Origin: an uncultured Oscillospiraceae bacterium
GTDB taxonomy: Bacteria > Bacillota > Clostridia > Oscillospirales > Oscillospiraceae
Direction: 5' to 3'
Length of the DNA stretch: 64,000 nucleotides
Assembly: GCA_900757655.1 (NCBI GenBank)
Contig: CAAEOT010000026.1
Coordinates: forward strand, 46,172-110,171
The position numbers and the translations under genes were made by a program. The notes under the pieces are model-generated. The model was not told the DNA's origin and did no database searches. It saw only the letters and a program-made list of their open reading frames with translations. Positions 9,712 through 17,590 of the stretch are shown piece by piece (position 1 is the stretch's first letter; the number at the start of each line of letters is the position of its first letter).

Positions 9712-11583
9712 TTACCGGCCGAAGCTGCTGTCGGTCGTTTCGTAGGTGTTGATGGCCGGCTGCGTGTCAGGCTCGCCGCCGTACTTGATCGAGTCGCCCT
9801 CGAGCAGCGGCTTGATGTCGTGCGCGCGCAGCCATGCAAGCGTGCGCGTGGAATCGGTCAGCGGGGTGTAGTCGACATTGGCGTAGGTCGTTTCGCCCGT
9901 TGCCGGGTCGTACTGGCTGAGCTGATAACCGATGGTCACGGCGTAGGCCGTGCTCTGCCGCGTGCCGCTGTCGGTCAGCCAGGCGCGGCCCATGGTGCCG
10001 TCCGCGCAGTCGGGCACGATGGCGTTTTCGTACAGGTCGAGCGCCTGCTCGGCCGTGAGCTCCATGTAGAGGTAGTCGCCGCTTTCGGTCTCATAGCCGA
10101 TGTTTGTGTAGGTGAGGTGCTCGAGCGTCACGGCCAGCTCCGGCGTGTTGCGCGTGGCGCGCGCTTCGTCGCAGTTGAGCACCTGCTCGATCTGCGCCAG
10201 ACGCGTGCTCGTGTCGGGGAGCGTGTATTCGCGCATCAGCACCTTACCGTTTGTGAGCTTGTAGGTCAGCTGCAGACTGGTGATGCTGGTGTCGTCCGTG
10301 ATCTTTTCGCGCTCCGCCACGACGGCGCGGTGGATGTCCTCCACGGCCTGAATATTCTCCGCCTCGGTGAGCGCGGAGCTGTAACCGTTGCAGATGATGC
10401 GCGCGCTTTTGACCTGCGCGGTATCCGGGATGCGGCGGGCGTAGCCCGTGAGGTCGCACTTCGCGCCGACCACGACGAGGCAGCACACGGCCGCTGTGAC
10501 CGCGCAGCCGCGCCAGACCGTGCGCGGGATGCGCAGGGACTTGCGGATGACCATCTCGCTGATGACAAAGCCGAGCGCCGCGCCGAGGACTGCCAGCAGC
10601 AGAAACGGCGCCAGTTGCGTCCGGTAGGCCGGCACGTTGAGCAGCATGCCGTACACGCCGACCGGCATTGCCAGACCGGCGAAGAGCGCCACGATGTACT
10701 TCAGCACCGGCTTGAGCGCCGGGATGGCAACGGTGTCGCCCGCGCTCTCCATGCGGCGGCGCCGGTAGAGCTGACCCGCGCACACGAGCAGCAGCAGCGC
10801 GAACGCCGCCCAGACGAGCGGATAGGTCCAGCCGGAGAAGCTGTTGACGGCGGCCTCTGTCCCCGTGCCGCTGATCGGGCGCAGCAGATAGTCGTTGTTG
10901 ATGCTTGTGCGCCGCATGAACAGCACCAGCGGGGAGAGCCAGTCGACCGGCAGATCCACCATGCCCGACATGCCGTACACGAACATGTAGAGCACGGCCT
11001 CGACAAGCAGCTGGAAGCCCACGGCGATGAAGTTCACGAGCAGGTACAGGCACGGCAGCATGACCACGTGGCCGGTGAACATGGCGCACAGCACGGCGAT
11101 GCCGTAGAATACGACCGTCTCGAGCGCGAGTATGCCCAGCCAGATGAGCAGCGGCTCGATGACGAGTTCGAAACGCGTCGCCTCGATGAGCACGGCGAGG
11201 CCGAAGATCACGGCCTCGGCTGACAGCAGCATCACAAGGCCCGCCAGCAGATGCGTGCGGAACATGCACCCGCGCCGGATCGGCAGGGAGGCGGCCAGCC
11301 CCGCGCTGCGCGGCGTGTACAGATAGCCGAACATGGCGGCGGCTGCGAGCAGGCCCGCGCAAAACGCTGTCAGCGGCAGCAGCATCTGCGTCTCGGAGAG
11401 AATGACGTTCGAGAGGTAGCTGATCTGCCCGGTCGACACATACGGTATCGTCGAGCGCGCGTTGAGCAGCGCACCTGGCAGCATGATAAACAGGATCACG
11501 CCGTAGATGACCCACAGCGGCCACCAGCGCGACAGGCATTTGCGAAATTCCGTCCCGTTACAGAAGGATGTCTTTGACGGCAT
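9712..11583 (-). CDS. ABC-2-type permease with a C-terminal extracytoplasmic domain
   Basis: A 623-residue protein. The ATG at complement 11581-11583 follows GGGAGGTG. About the first 350 residues hold eight or more hydrophobic helices, among them the stretch WWPLWVIYGVILFIMLPGAL near the start and a later FVISEMVIR block. The last 250 residues are hydrophilic and probably outside (DEARATRNTPELAVTLEHLT). The start lies inside the ATPase gene (26-base overlap), so the pair is coupled. YtrA-type operons of this design export or respond to cell-wall antibiotics; the substrate here is inferred only by context. Confidence 0.85.
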   Translation of the reverse strand: MPSKTSFCNGTEFRKCLSRWWPLWVIYGVILFIMLPGALLNARSTIPYVSTGQISYLSNVILSETQMLLPLTAFCAGLLAAAAMFGYLYTPRSAGLAASLPIRRGCMFRTHLLAGLVMLLSAEAVIFGLAVLIEATRFELVIEPLLIWLGILALETVVFYGIAVLCAMFTGHVVMLPCLYLLVNFIAVGFQLLVEAVLYMFVYGMSGMVDLPVDWLSPLVLFMRRTSINNDYLLRPISGTGTEAAVNSFSGWTYPLVWAAFALLLLVCAGQLYRRRRMESAGDTVAIPALKPVLKYIVALFAGLAMPVGVYGMLLNVPAYRTQLAPFLLLAVLGAALGFVISEMVIRKSLRIPRTVWRGCAVTAAVCCLVVVGAKCDLTGYARRIPDTAQVKSARIICNGYSSALTEAENIQAVEDIHRAVVAEREKITDDTSITSLQLTYKLTNGKVLMREYTLPDTSTRLAQIEQVLNCDEARATRNTPELAVTLEHLTYTNIGYETESGDYLYMELTAEQALDLYENAIVPDCADGTMGRAWLTDSGTRQSTAYAVTIGYQLSQYDPATGETTYANVDYTPLTDSTRTLAWLRAHDIKPLLEGDSIKYGGEPDTQPAINTYETTDSSFGR

Positions 11584-12451
11584 AGTCTGCACCTCCCAAT
11601 TCATAAATAAAGATCTCCTCGAGCGTCAGCGGCACCACATCGAGGTACTGCGGCTGCGCGGTGGACAGCCGGTTCGTGACCTCGGCGGCGTCACCGTGCA
11701 CGATGAGCGTGTACAGGTGGCCCTGACTGCTCTGGTGCAGGATGTCGAGCCCCTCGGGCAGCTCTGTGCCGTCCGGCAGGGCCACGAGCACCTTGACGAT
11801 GTTGGCCTGCAGCTCCGAGAGCGGGTGCTCGAGCAGGACCTTGCCGCCGTTCATGATGCCCACATGGTCGCACACGTCCTCGAGCTCGCGCAGGTTGTGC
11901 GACGAGATGAGCACGGTCGTGCCGTTTTCGGCCACATCGGCCAGCACGAGATTCCAGACCTGGCGGCGCATGACGGGGTCGAGCCCGTCGACCGGCTCGT
12001 CGAGGATGAGCACGTCCGGCCGCAGGCACATCGCCAGCCAGAACGCGGCCTGCTTCTGCATGCCCTTGGACAGGCGGCGGATCTGCCGCTTCGGATCGAG
12101 CTGAAACACCTCGCCGAGCTTCTGATAGCGTTCGGCGTCGAACTTCGGGTAGATGCCGCGGTAGTAGCGCATCATGTCCGGGATCGTCGCCTGCGGGAAA
12201 TAGAACACGTCGTCCGGGATGTAAGCGATGCGCGCCTTGACGGCCGGGTTTTCGTACACGGGCTGGCCGTCGATGTCGATCACGCCGCTGTCCGGGCGGT
12301 AGATGCCCGTCAGATGGCGGATGAGCGTGGACTTGCCCGCGCCGTTCGGCCCGACGAGGCCGTACACCGCGCCGCGCGGCACGGTCATGGTCACGCCGTC
12401 GAGCGCGCGGAAGCCGTCAAACGTTTTGACGACGTCTTTGACTTCAATCAT
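11558..12451 (-). CDS. ABC transporter ATP-binding protein (YtrB-like)
   Basis: A 297-residue ATPase. The start is the ATG at complement 12449-12451 (MIEVKDVVKTFDGFRALDGV), behind GGAGGAA. It has Walker A GPNGAGKST (about 36-44), a degenerate signature LSKGMQKQ, Walker B VLILDEPVDGLDP and the switch His in SSHNLRE. The C-terminal 80 residues are a regulatory extension. Its start overlaps the GntR stop by a few bases and its end overlaps the permease start, so all three are tightly coupled. Confidence 0.94.
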   Translation of the reverse strand: MIEVKDVVKTFDGFRALDGVTMTVPRGAVYGLVGPNGAGKSTLIRHLTGIYRPDSGVIDIDGQPVYENPAVKARIAYIPDDVFYFPQATIPDMMRYYRGIYPKFDAERYQKLGEVFQLDPKRQIRRLSKGMQKQAAFWLAMCLRPDVLILDEPVDGLDPVMRRQVWNLVLADVAENGTTVLISSHNLRELEDVCDHVGIMNGGKVLLEHPLSELQANIVKVLVALPDGTELPEGLDILHQSSQGHLYTLIVHGDAAEVTNRLSTAQPQYLDVVPLTLEEIFIYELGGADYAVKDILL

Positions 12452-12767
12452 GGTTCGTTCCTCCTTCGGGGATGCGGCGGCGCAGCTCCTCGCAGCGCAT
12501 GCCGAGGTATAGCAGCTCCTGCACGGCCGCATCGAACTGCTGCAGCAGCGCGACCTGCCGCGCGGGATCGTCCGGGATCTGGGCGCAGACGTAGCTGCCG
12601 CGCCCGGCAACGGAGCAGATGTAGCCCTCCGTCTCCAGCTCACGGTAGGCGCGCTGGATCGTGTTCGGGTTGATGGTCAGCTGTGTGGACAGCTCGCGCA
12701 CCGAGGGCAGCTTTTCGCCCAGCGGCAGTGAGCCGGACACGATCAGCCGGCGCAGCCCGTCGCGCAC
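12444..12767 (-). CDS. GntR-family (YtrA-type) transcriptional regulator; usual start codon missing
   Basis: The open frame from the GTG at complement 12765-12767 encodes 107 residues with a winged helix (LPSVRELSTQLTINPNTIQR, then AYRELETEGYI) and a short C-terminal helix pair, as in YtrA regulators of ABC operons. In this family the HTH is preceded by about 20 more residues ending in PIYEQ. Those residues are encoded here in frame upstream (ISINYRDSRPIYEQ, complement of about 12768-12809), but no ATG, GTG or TTG exists between the in-frame stop at 12840-12842 and the GTG. The codon where a start would be expected is ACG (12810-12812). The true start is therefore uncertain: rare codon, point mutation or the shorter form. 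Confidence 0.82.
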   Translation of the reverse strand: MRDGLRRLIVSGSLPLGEKLPSVRELSTQLTINPNTIQRAYRELETEGYICSVAGRGSYVCAQIPDDPARQVALLQQFDAAVQELLYLGMRCEELRRRIPEGGTNHD

Positions 12768-12841
12768 CTGCTCGTAGATCGGCCGGGAATCGCGGTAATT
12801 GATCGAGATCGTAGTGCAACACCAACTTTCTGTAGCGTATC

Positions 12842-12897
12842 AACTGTATTAACCGTGTTGGTACAGTTAAGTTACCATGTGTCGGCGCATCTGTCAA
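12842..12897 (-). promoter_or_regulatory. Promoter and probable GntR operator
   Basis: On the minus strand TTGACA (12892-12897), 17 bases, TAACTT (12869-12874). Directly downstream is an inverted repeat, AACTGTA (12862-12868 read on minus) and TACAGTT (12842-12848), with a 13-base spacer. Its place over the start site suits autorepression by the first gene of the operon. Confidence 0.75.
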
Positions 12898-12918
12898 GGG
12901 TTAAGATGCATTTTGATG

Positions 12919-12953
12919 CAAAAAGTTCCCGGACGCGGGTTCGCGTCCGGGAA
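12919..12953 (-). terminator. Terminator of mnmG
   Basis: A 12-bp stem (TTCCCGGACGCG / CGCGTCCGGGAA) with a 4-base loop; on the minus strand it is followed by C then TTTTT. Confidence 0.85.
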
Positions 12954-13000
12954 TGGAGAATGTCGAATATCTATGCTGGAGTGCAGAAATCCAGATAATT

Positions 13001-14878
13001 TTATTTCTGTCCCTCGCGGCTCTCGAGATAGACCATCAGCGTCGCAATGTCGGCGGGGGAGACGCCGGAGATGCGGCTGGCCTGGCCGAGGCTGGCGGGG
13101 CGGATGTCATGGAGCTTCTGCCGCGCTTCGAGCCGCAGGCAGGACACCTGCCGGTAGTCGAGATCCGGCGGCAGCAGCCGCTCCTCGAGCCGGGTGAACT
13201 CCGCTACCTGCCGCAGCTGGCGCTGGATGTAGCCCGCGTACTTGAGCCGGATCTCCGCCTGCTCGGTCACGACGCGCGGCAGCTTCGGCCGCGCGGGGTC
13301 GAACGGCGTGAGATCGGCGTAGGTGATCTGCGGCCGGCGCAGGAGGTCGGCCAGACTCACGCCCGAGCTCGTCGGCGCGGTGCCGCGCGCGGTGAGCATC
13401 GCGGCGAGGGCGTCCGACGGGGCCAGGTGCGTTTTCTCCAGCCGGGCGCACTCGGCGTCCACCAGCCGGTATTTTTCCTGCACGGCGGCAAAGCGTTCGT
13501 CCGATACCAGTCCGATCCGGTGGCCGATGGCGCTCAGGCGCTCGTCGGCGTTGTCCTGCCGGTGCAGCAGGCGGTACTCCGAACGGGAGGTCATGATGCG
13601 GTACGGCTCGTTTGTGCCCTTGGTCACGAGGTCGTCCACGAGCGTGCCGATGTACCCGTCCGAGCGGCGGAGGATCATGGGCTCTCGCCCCAGCAGCTTC
13701 AGCGCCGCGTTCACGCCTGCGACGAAGCCCTGCACGGCCGCCTCCTCATAGCCGGACGAGCCGTTGAACTGCCCAGCACCGTAGAGGCCGGGCACTTTTT
13801 TGGCCTCCAGCGTCGGCAGCAGCTCCGTCGGATCCACGCAGTCATACTCGATCGCGTAGGCGCAGCGGGTCATCTCCGCGTGCTCGAGCCCCGGCAGTGT
13901 GTGCAGCATCGCGACCTGCACGTCCTCCGGCAGGGAGGAGGAGAAGCCCTGAATATAGAGCTCTTCCGTGTCCAGACCCATCGGCTCGATGAACAGCTGG
14001 TGCCGCGGCTTATCGGGGAAGGTCATGATCTTCGTCTCGATGGACGGGCAGTAGCGCGGGCCGACGCCCTCGATCACGCCGGAGTAGATCGGGCTGCGGT
14101 CGAGGTTCGCGCGGATGATGGCATGCGTGCGCTCGTTGGTATAGGTCAGGTAGCACACGGCCTTGTTCTCGACCGGGTGCGTGGTGGAAAACGAAAACGG
14201 CTCGATCTCCGCGTCGCCCGGCTGCAGCTCCATGCGGGAAAAGTCCACCGTGCGCGCGTTCACGCGCGGCGGCGTGCCGGTCTTGAACCGGCGCATACGC
14301 AGTCCCAGCGCTTTGCAGCATTCCGCCAGCGGGCCCGCGGCGGCCAGCCCGTCGGGGCCGGAATCGCGCAGCACATCGCCCACGATCGTGCGCCCGTGCA
14401 GATACGTGCCCGTCGCGAGCACGGCGGCGCGGCAGCGGTAGACAGCCCCGTTTGCCGTCACGACGGCGCTGACGCGGCCGTCCTCCGTCTCGACGGCCAC
14501 GACCTCCGCCTGCTTGACGCGCAGGTTCGGCTGCAGCTCGAGCGTGTGCTTCATCACGGCCTGATACTTCCGCCGGTCGGCCTGCGCGCGCAGCGAGTGC
14601 ACGGCCGGCCCTTTGCCGCGGTTGAGCATCCGGTACTGGATGCAGGCCTGATCGGCCGCGCGCGCCATCTCGCCGCCGAGCGCATCGAGCTCGCGCACGA
14701 GGTGGCCCTTGCCCGTACCGCCGATGGCGGGGTTGCAGGGCATATTGCCGATGGCGTCCATATTGATCGTAAAACAGACGGTGTCCAGCCCCAGCCGGGC
14801 GGCGGCCAGCGCGGCCTCAATGCCCGCGTGGCCCGCACCGACGACGGCGACGTCACAGCTTCCGGCGTCATAACGCAT
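13001..14878 (-). CDS. mnmG: tRNA uridine 5-carboxymethylaminomethyl modification enzyme MnmG (GidA)
   Basis: A 625-residue FAD enzyme of full length. The N-terminal dinucleotide fold is VAVVGAGHAGIEAALAAARL (about 10-29), followed by the family block NMPCNPAIGGTGKGHLVREL. A later block includes GLYGAGQFNGSSGYEEAAVQ and the C-terminal MnmE/tRNA-binding helical domain ends the protein. With MnmE it installs the cmnm5 group on wobble U34. The usual Firmicutes neighbours mnmE and rsmG are absent from this window, so it is detached here. The start codon follows CGGAGGGATCTCGTC. Confidence 0.97.
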   Translation of the reverse strand: MRYDAGSCDVAVVGAGHAGIEAALAAARLGLDTVCFTINMDAIGNMPCNPAIGGTGKGHLVRELDALGGEMARAADQACIQYRMLNRGKGPAVHSLRAQADRRKYQAVMKHTLELQPNLRVKQAEVVAVETEDGRVSAVVTANGAVYRCRAAVLATGTYLHGRTIVGDVLRDSGPDGLAAAGPLAECCKALGLRMRRFKTGTPPRVNARTVDFSRMELQPGDAEIEPFSFSTTHPVENKAVCYLTYTNERTHAIIRANLDRSPIYSGVIEGVGPRYCPSIETKIMTFPDKPRHQLFIEPMGLDTEELYIQGFSSSLPEDVQVAMLHTLPGLEHAEMTRCAYAIEYDCVDPTELLPTLEAKKVPGLYGAGQFNGSSGYEEAAVQGFVAGVNAALKLLGREPMILRRSDGYIGTLVDDLVTKGTNEPYRIMTSRSEYRLLHRQDNADERLSAIGHRIGLVSDERFAAVQEKYRLVDAECARLEKTHLAPSDALAAMLTARGTAPTSSGVSLADLLRRPQITYADLTPFDPARPKLPRVVTEQAEIRLKYAGYIQRQLRQVAEFTRLEERLLPPDLDYRQVSCLRLEARQKLHDIRPASLGQASRISGVSPADIATLMVYLESREGQK

Positions 14879-15020
14879 GACGAGATCCCTCCGGATTCTT
14901 ATTAGAATAACAACAACTTTTTATTTTACCCGTTTTGCGCCACGAATGCAAGAGCGGCGGGGCGCGTGCGGCGGCAAAAACGGTTGTGCAGTATCCGCAC
15001 AACAAAATGCAAAAAAGCAC

Positions 15021-15048
15021 TTGCTTTATCGTGCTAATGTGGTAATAT
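15021..15048 (+). promoter_or_regulatory. Promoter of the amino-acid ABC operon
   Basis: TTGCTT (15021-15026), a 16-base spacer and TAATAT (15043-15048) lie about 55 bases before the first binding-protein gene. Confidence 0.65.
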
Positions 15049-15103
15049 AACAGCGTGCTAACAAGCAAAAACAAATTTTGAAATACGATGAAGGAGAACA
15101 GAC

Positions 15104-15949
15104 ATGAAAAAGATGACCAAAGTGATCTCGCTGGTGCTCGCACTGGTGATGTGCCTGGCACTGTGTGCCTGCGGCAAGAAGGAAGCAAGCTATAAGATGC
15201 TCGACGAGAAAGTCTCCACCGAGCAGTACGCCATCGGCTTCAAGAAGGGCAACACCGAGCTGCGCGACGCCGTGCAGGCCGCCCTTTTCCAGCTCTACAA
15301 AGACGGCAAGGTCGAAGAGATCGCCAAGAAGTATTCCGACTACAACCTCGACGCGATGCTCTGCCTCGACAAGCAGACCGAGACCACGTTTGACGCCGCG
15401 CAGGCGAGCGACGAGTTCAAGGCCCGCACGACCTTCACCGTCGGCTTCGATGCCGAGTATCCTCCGTATGGCTACATGGGCGCGGACGGCGAATACACCG
15501 GCTTTGACCTCGACCTGGCGCAGGCCGTGTGCGATATCTACAACTGGGAGCTCGTCAAGACCCCCATTGACTGGGACACCAAGGACGTCATCCTCAACGC
15601 CGGTCAGATCGACTGCATCTGGAACGGCTTCACGATGACCGGCCGCGAGGACAGCTACACGTTCAGCGTGCCGTACATTGACAACAGCATCGTCGTCGTC
15701 ACGCTCGACAACTCCGGCATCAACTCCCTCGCGGACCTCAAGGACAAGACCGTCGTCGCGCAGGCCGGCTCCTCCGCGCTGAGCGCACTGGAAGATCCGG
15801 ACGGCGCCAAGGATCTGGCAGATACCTTCAAGGAACTGCAGCAGACGCCTGACTACAACACCGCCATGATGAACCTCAAATCCGGTCTGGTGGACGCGGT
15901 CGCCATCGACATCGGCGTCGCCCAGTACTACCTGAGCCAGCAGGGCTAA
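15104..15949 (+). CDS. Polar amino-acid-type solute-binding lipoprotein, apparently circularly permuted
   Basis: A 281-residue protein with a lipoprotein signal (lipid Cys probably Cys23 in LCAC). It has all parts of a family 3 binding protein but in rotated order. Residues 29-90 (YAIGFKKGNTELRDAVQAAL, then KDGKVEEIAKKYSDYNLD) are what normally forms the C-terminus. Residues about 108-149 (FTVGFDAEYPPYGY, YTGFDLDLAQAVC) are the normal N-terminus. DWDTKDVILNAGQIDCIWNG, FSVPYIDNS and VDAVAIDIGVAQYYL follow, and the protein then stops exactly where the C-terminal segment is usually found. First gene of an operon with permease and ATPase. Function in amino-acid uptake is inferred from family and neighbours. 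Confidence 0.9.
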   Translation: MKKMTKVISLVLALVMCLALCACGKKEASYKMLDEKVSTEQYAIGFKKGNTELRDAVQAALFQLYKDGKVEEIAKKYSDYNLDAMLCLDKQTETTFDAAQASDEFKARTTFTVGFDAEYPPYGYMGADGEYTGFDLDLAQAVCDIYNWELVKTPIDWDTKDVILNAGQIDCIWNGFTMTGREDSYTFSVPYIDNSIVVVTLDNSGINSLADLKDKTVVAQAGSSALSALEDPDGAKDLADTFKELQQTPDYNTAMMNLKSGLVDAVAIDIGVAQYYLSQQG

Positions 15950-16038
15950 GGTCCGTCAACACATATCAGAATCTGCTCCAAAGGACGGCGAAGTCACTTC
16001 GCCGCCCTTTGCCGCGGTTTCGGGAAAGGTAGGAAACC

Positions 16039-16689
16039 ATGTCATTTTCCATGATCTGCATCCAGCTGCTCAAGGGCCTTGGCTCCACGTGCCTGATCTT
16101 CGCGCTCACACTGCTGCTGTCGCTGCCGCTGGGCCTGCTGGTGTGCTTCGGGCGCATGTCCCGCTTCAAGCCCCTGCAATATGTTGTTCGCTTCTTCATT
16201 TCCATTCTGCGCGGCACGCCGCTCATGCTGCAGCTAATCGTGGTGTGCTTTGCGCCGTTTTATGTCTTTGGCATGAAACTCACGGCGGGCTGGACGTTCG
16301 CCGCACTCATCATCGGTTTCGTCATCAACTACGCGGCCTATTTTGCCGAGATCTACCGCGGCGGCATCGAGTCCATCCCCGTCGGCCAGTATGAGGCGGC
16401 CGAGGTGCTCGGCTACACGCGCGGGCAGACCTTCGGGCGCATCATCCTGCCGCAGATGGTCAAGCGCGTGCTGCCGCCGGTCACGAACGAGGTCATAACC
16501 CTCGTCAAGGACACGTCGCTGGCGTTCGTGCTGTCCTATGCTGAGATGTTCACCATCGCCAAGCGCGTGGCCAACTCCATCAGCAGCGTCATGCCGCTGT
16601 TCGTCGCGGGCCTGTTCTACTTTGTGTTCAATGCGATCGTGGCCTGGGCGATGGAGAAGATCGAAAAGCGCATGAGCTATTATCACTGA
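16039..16689 (+). CDS. Amino-acid ABC transporter permease (HisM/GlnP family)
   Basis: A 216-residue membrane protein with five hydrophobic segments. It has the polar amino-acid permease opening (GLGSTCLIFALTLLLSLPLG), RGTPLMLQL and the cytoplasmic EAA-type loop (PVGQYEAAEVLGYTRGQTF, then GRIILPQ). NEVITLVKDTSLAFVLSYAE is a further family block. The ATG at 16039 follows GGAAAGGTAGGAAACC. It lies between the permuted binding protein and the ATPase and forms the channel. Confidence 0.95.
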   Translation: MSFSMICIQLLKGLGSTCLIFALTLLLSLPLGLLVCFGRMSRFKPLQYVVRFFISILRGTPLMLQLIVVCFAPFYVFGMKLTAGWTFAALIIGFVINYAAYFAEIYRGGIESIPVGQYEAAEVLGYTRGQTFGRIILPQMVKRVLPPVTNEVITLVKDTSLAFVLSYAEMFTIAKRVANSISSVMPLFVAGLFYFVFNAIVAWAMEKIEKRMSYYH

Positions 16690-16704
16690 TCGGAGGGAGA
16701 CACC

Positions 16705-17472
16705 ATGCCTGTATTGGAACTCAACCACATCCGCAAGCGCTTCGGCGATCTGGAAGTGCTGCAGGATATCTCGCTCTCGGTCGAAAAGGGCGAGGTCGTG
16801 GCCATCATCGGCCCGAGCGGCAGCGGCAAATCCACGCTGCTGCGCTGCGCCACGCTGCTCGAGCGCATCGACTCCGGCGAGGTCTGCTTTGACGGACACT
16901 ACGCCGCGCGCACGGGCGACGACGGCGCCGCCGTCTACGCCGACAAGGCAGAGCTCAAGCAGATCCGCAATTATTTCGGCCTTGTTTTTCAGCAGTTCAA
17001 TCTCTTCCCGCACTACTCCGTGCTCAAAAACGTCATGGACGCGCCCATCTGCGTCCAGAAGCGCGAGCGTGCGGAGGTCGAGGCATCCGCGCGCAAAACG
17101 CTCGAGAAGATGGGCCTTGGCGACAAGGCCGATGCCTATCCGTGCCAGCTCTCCGGCGGCCAGCAGCAGCGCGTGGCCATCGCGCGCGCGCTGGAGATGA
17201 ACCCCGAGATCCTGTTTTTCGACGAGCCGACCTCCGCGCTCGACCCCGAGCTCACGGGCGAGGTGCTCAAGGTCATCCGCGCGCTCGCCGAGGAGCACAT
17301 GACTATGGTCATCGTCACGCACGAGATGGCGTTTGCCCGCGCCGTGGCTGATAAGGTCATCTTCATGGACGGCGGCGTCATCGTCGAGCAGGGCGCGCCC
17401 GAGCAGGTCTTCGGCGACACGCAGCAGGCGCGCACGAAGCAGTTCCTCGCGCGCTATAACGAGCGGCCGTGA
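16705..17472 (+). CDS. Amino-acid ABC transporter ATP-binding protein (GlnQ/HisP family)
   Basis: A 255-residue ATPase. Walker A GPSGSGKSTLLRC (about 36-48), Q-loop VFQQFNLFPHYSVLKN, signature LSGGQQQRVAIARAL, Walker B EILFFDEPTSALDPEL and switch His in VTHEMAFA. Residues about 62-90 hold a small insert (ARTGDDGAAVYADKAELK). The gene follows the permease by 15 bases with GGAGGG upstream, so both belong to one operon. It powers uptake of a polar amino acid of unknown identity. Confidence 0.96.
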   Translation: MPVLELNHIRKRFGDLEVLQDISLSVEKGEVVAIIGPSGSGKSTLLRCATLLERIDSGEVCFDGHYAARTGDDGAAVYADKAELKQIRNYFGLVFQQFNLFPHYSVLKNVMDAPICVQKRERAEVEASARKTLEKMGLGDKADAYPCQLSGGQQQRVAIARALEMNPEILFFDEPTSALDPELTGEVLKVIRALAEEHMTMVIVTHEMAFARAVADKVIFMDGGVIVEQGAPEQVFGDTQQARTKQFLARYNERP

Positions 17473-17505
17473 CAAAAATGTAAGAGAAAATTCAGCTTTT
17501 CCCTC

Positions 17506-17566
17506 TTGCACGGCCGTGCGAGATTCGGTATGATAAAAAGCGCATCGGGTCCCGGTGCGCTTTTTT
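17506..17566 (+). promoter_or_regulatory. Strong promoter overlapping a terminator-like hairpin before the second binding protein
   Basis: TTGCAC (17506-17511), 17 bases, TATGAT (17529-17534). The hairpin AAAAAGCGCA...TGCGCTTTTTT (17535-17566) starts right at the predicted transcription start. It can terminate the upstream operon; for the new transcript it would form the very 5' end. The second binding protein may thus be expressed separately. Confidence 0.65.
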
Positions 17567-17590
17567 GATTTTGATTTGGGAGGGCTTCCC

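Noticed and set aside
14868..15188. Minus-strand open frame across the mnmG-ABC intergenic region
   Set aside because: It has no ribosome site or family features and overlaps the promoter and start of the ABC operon.
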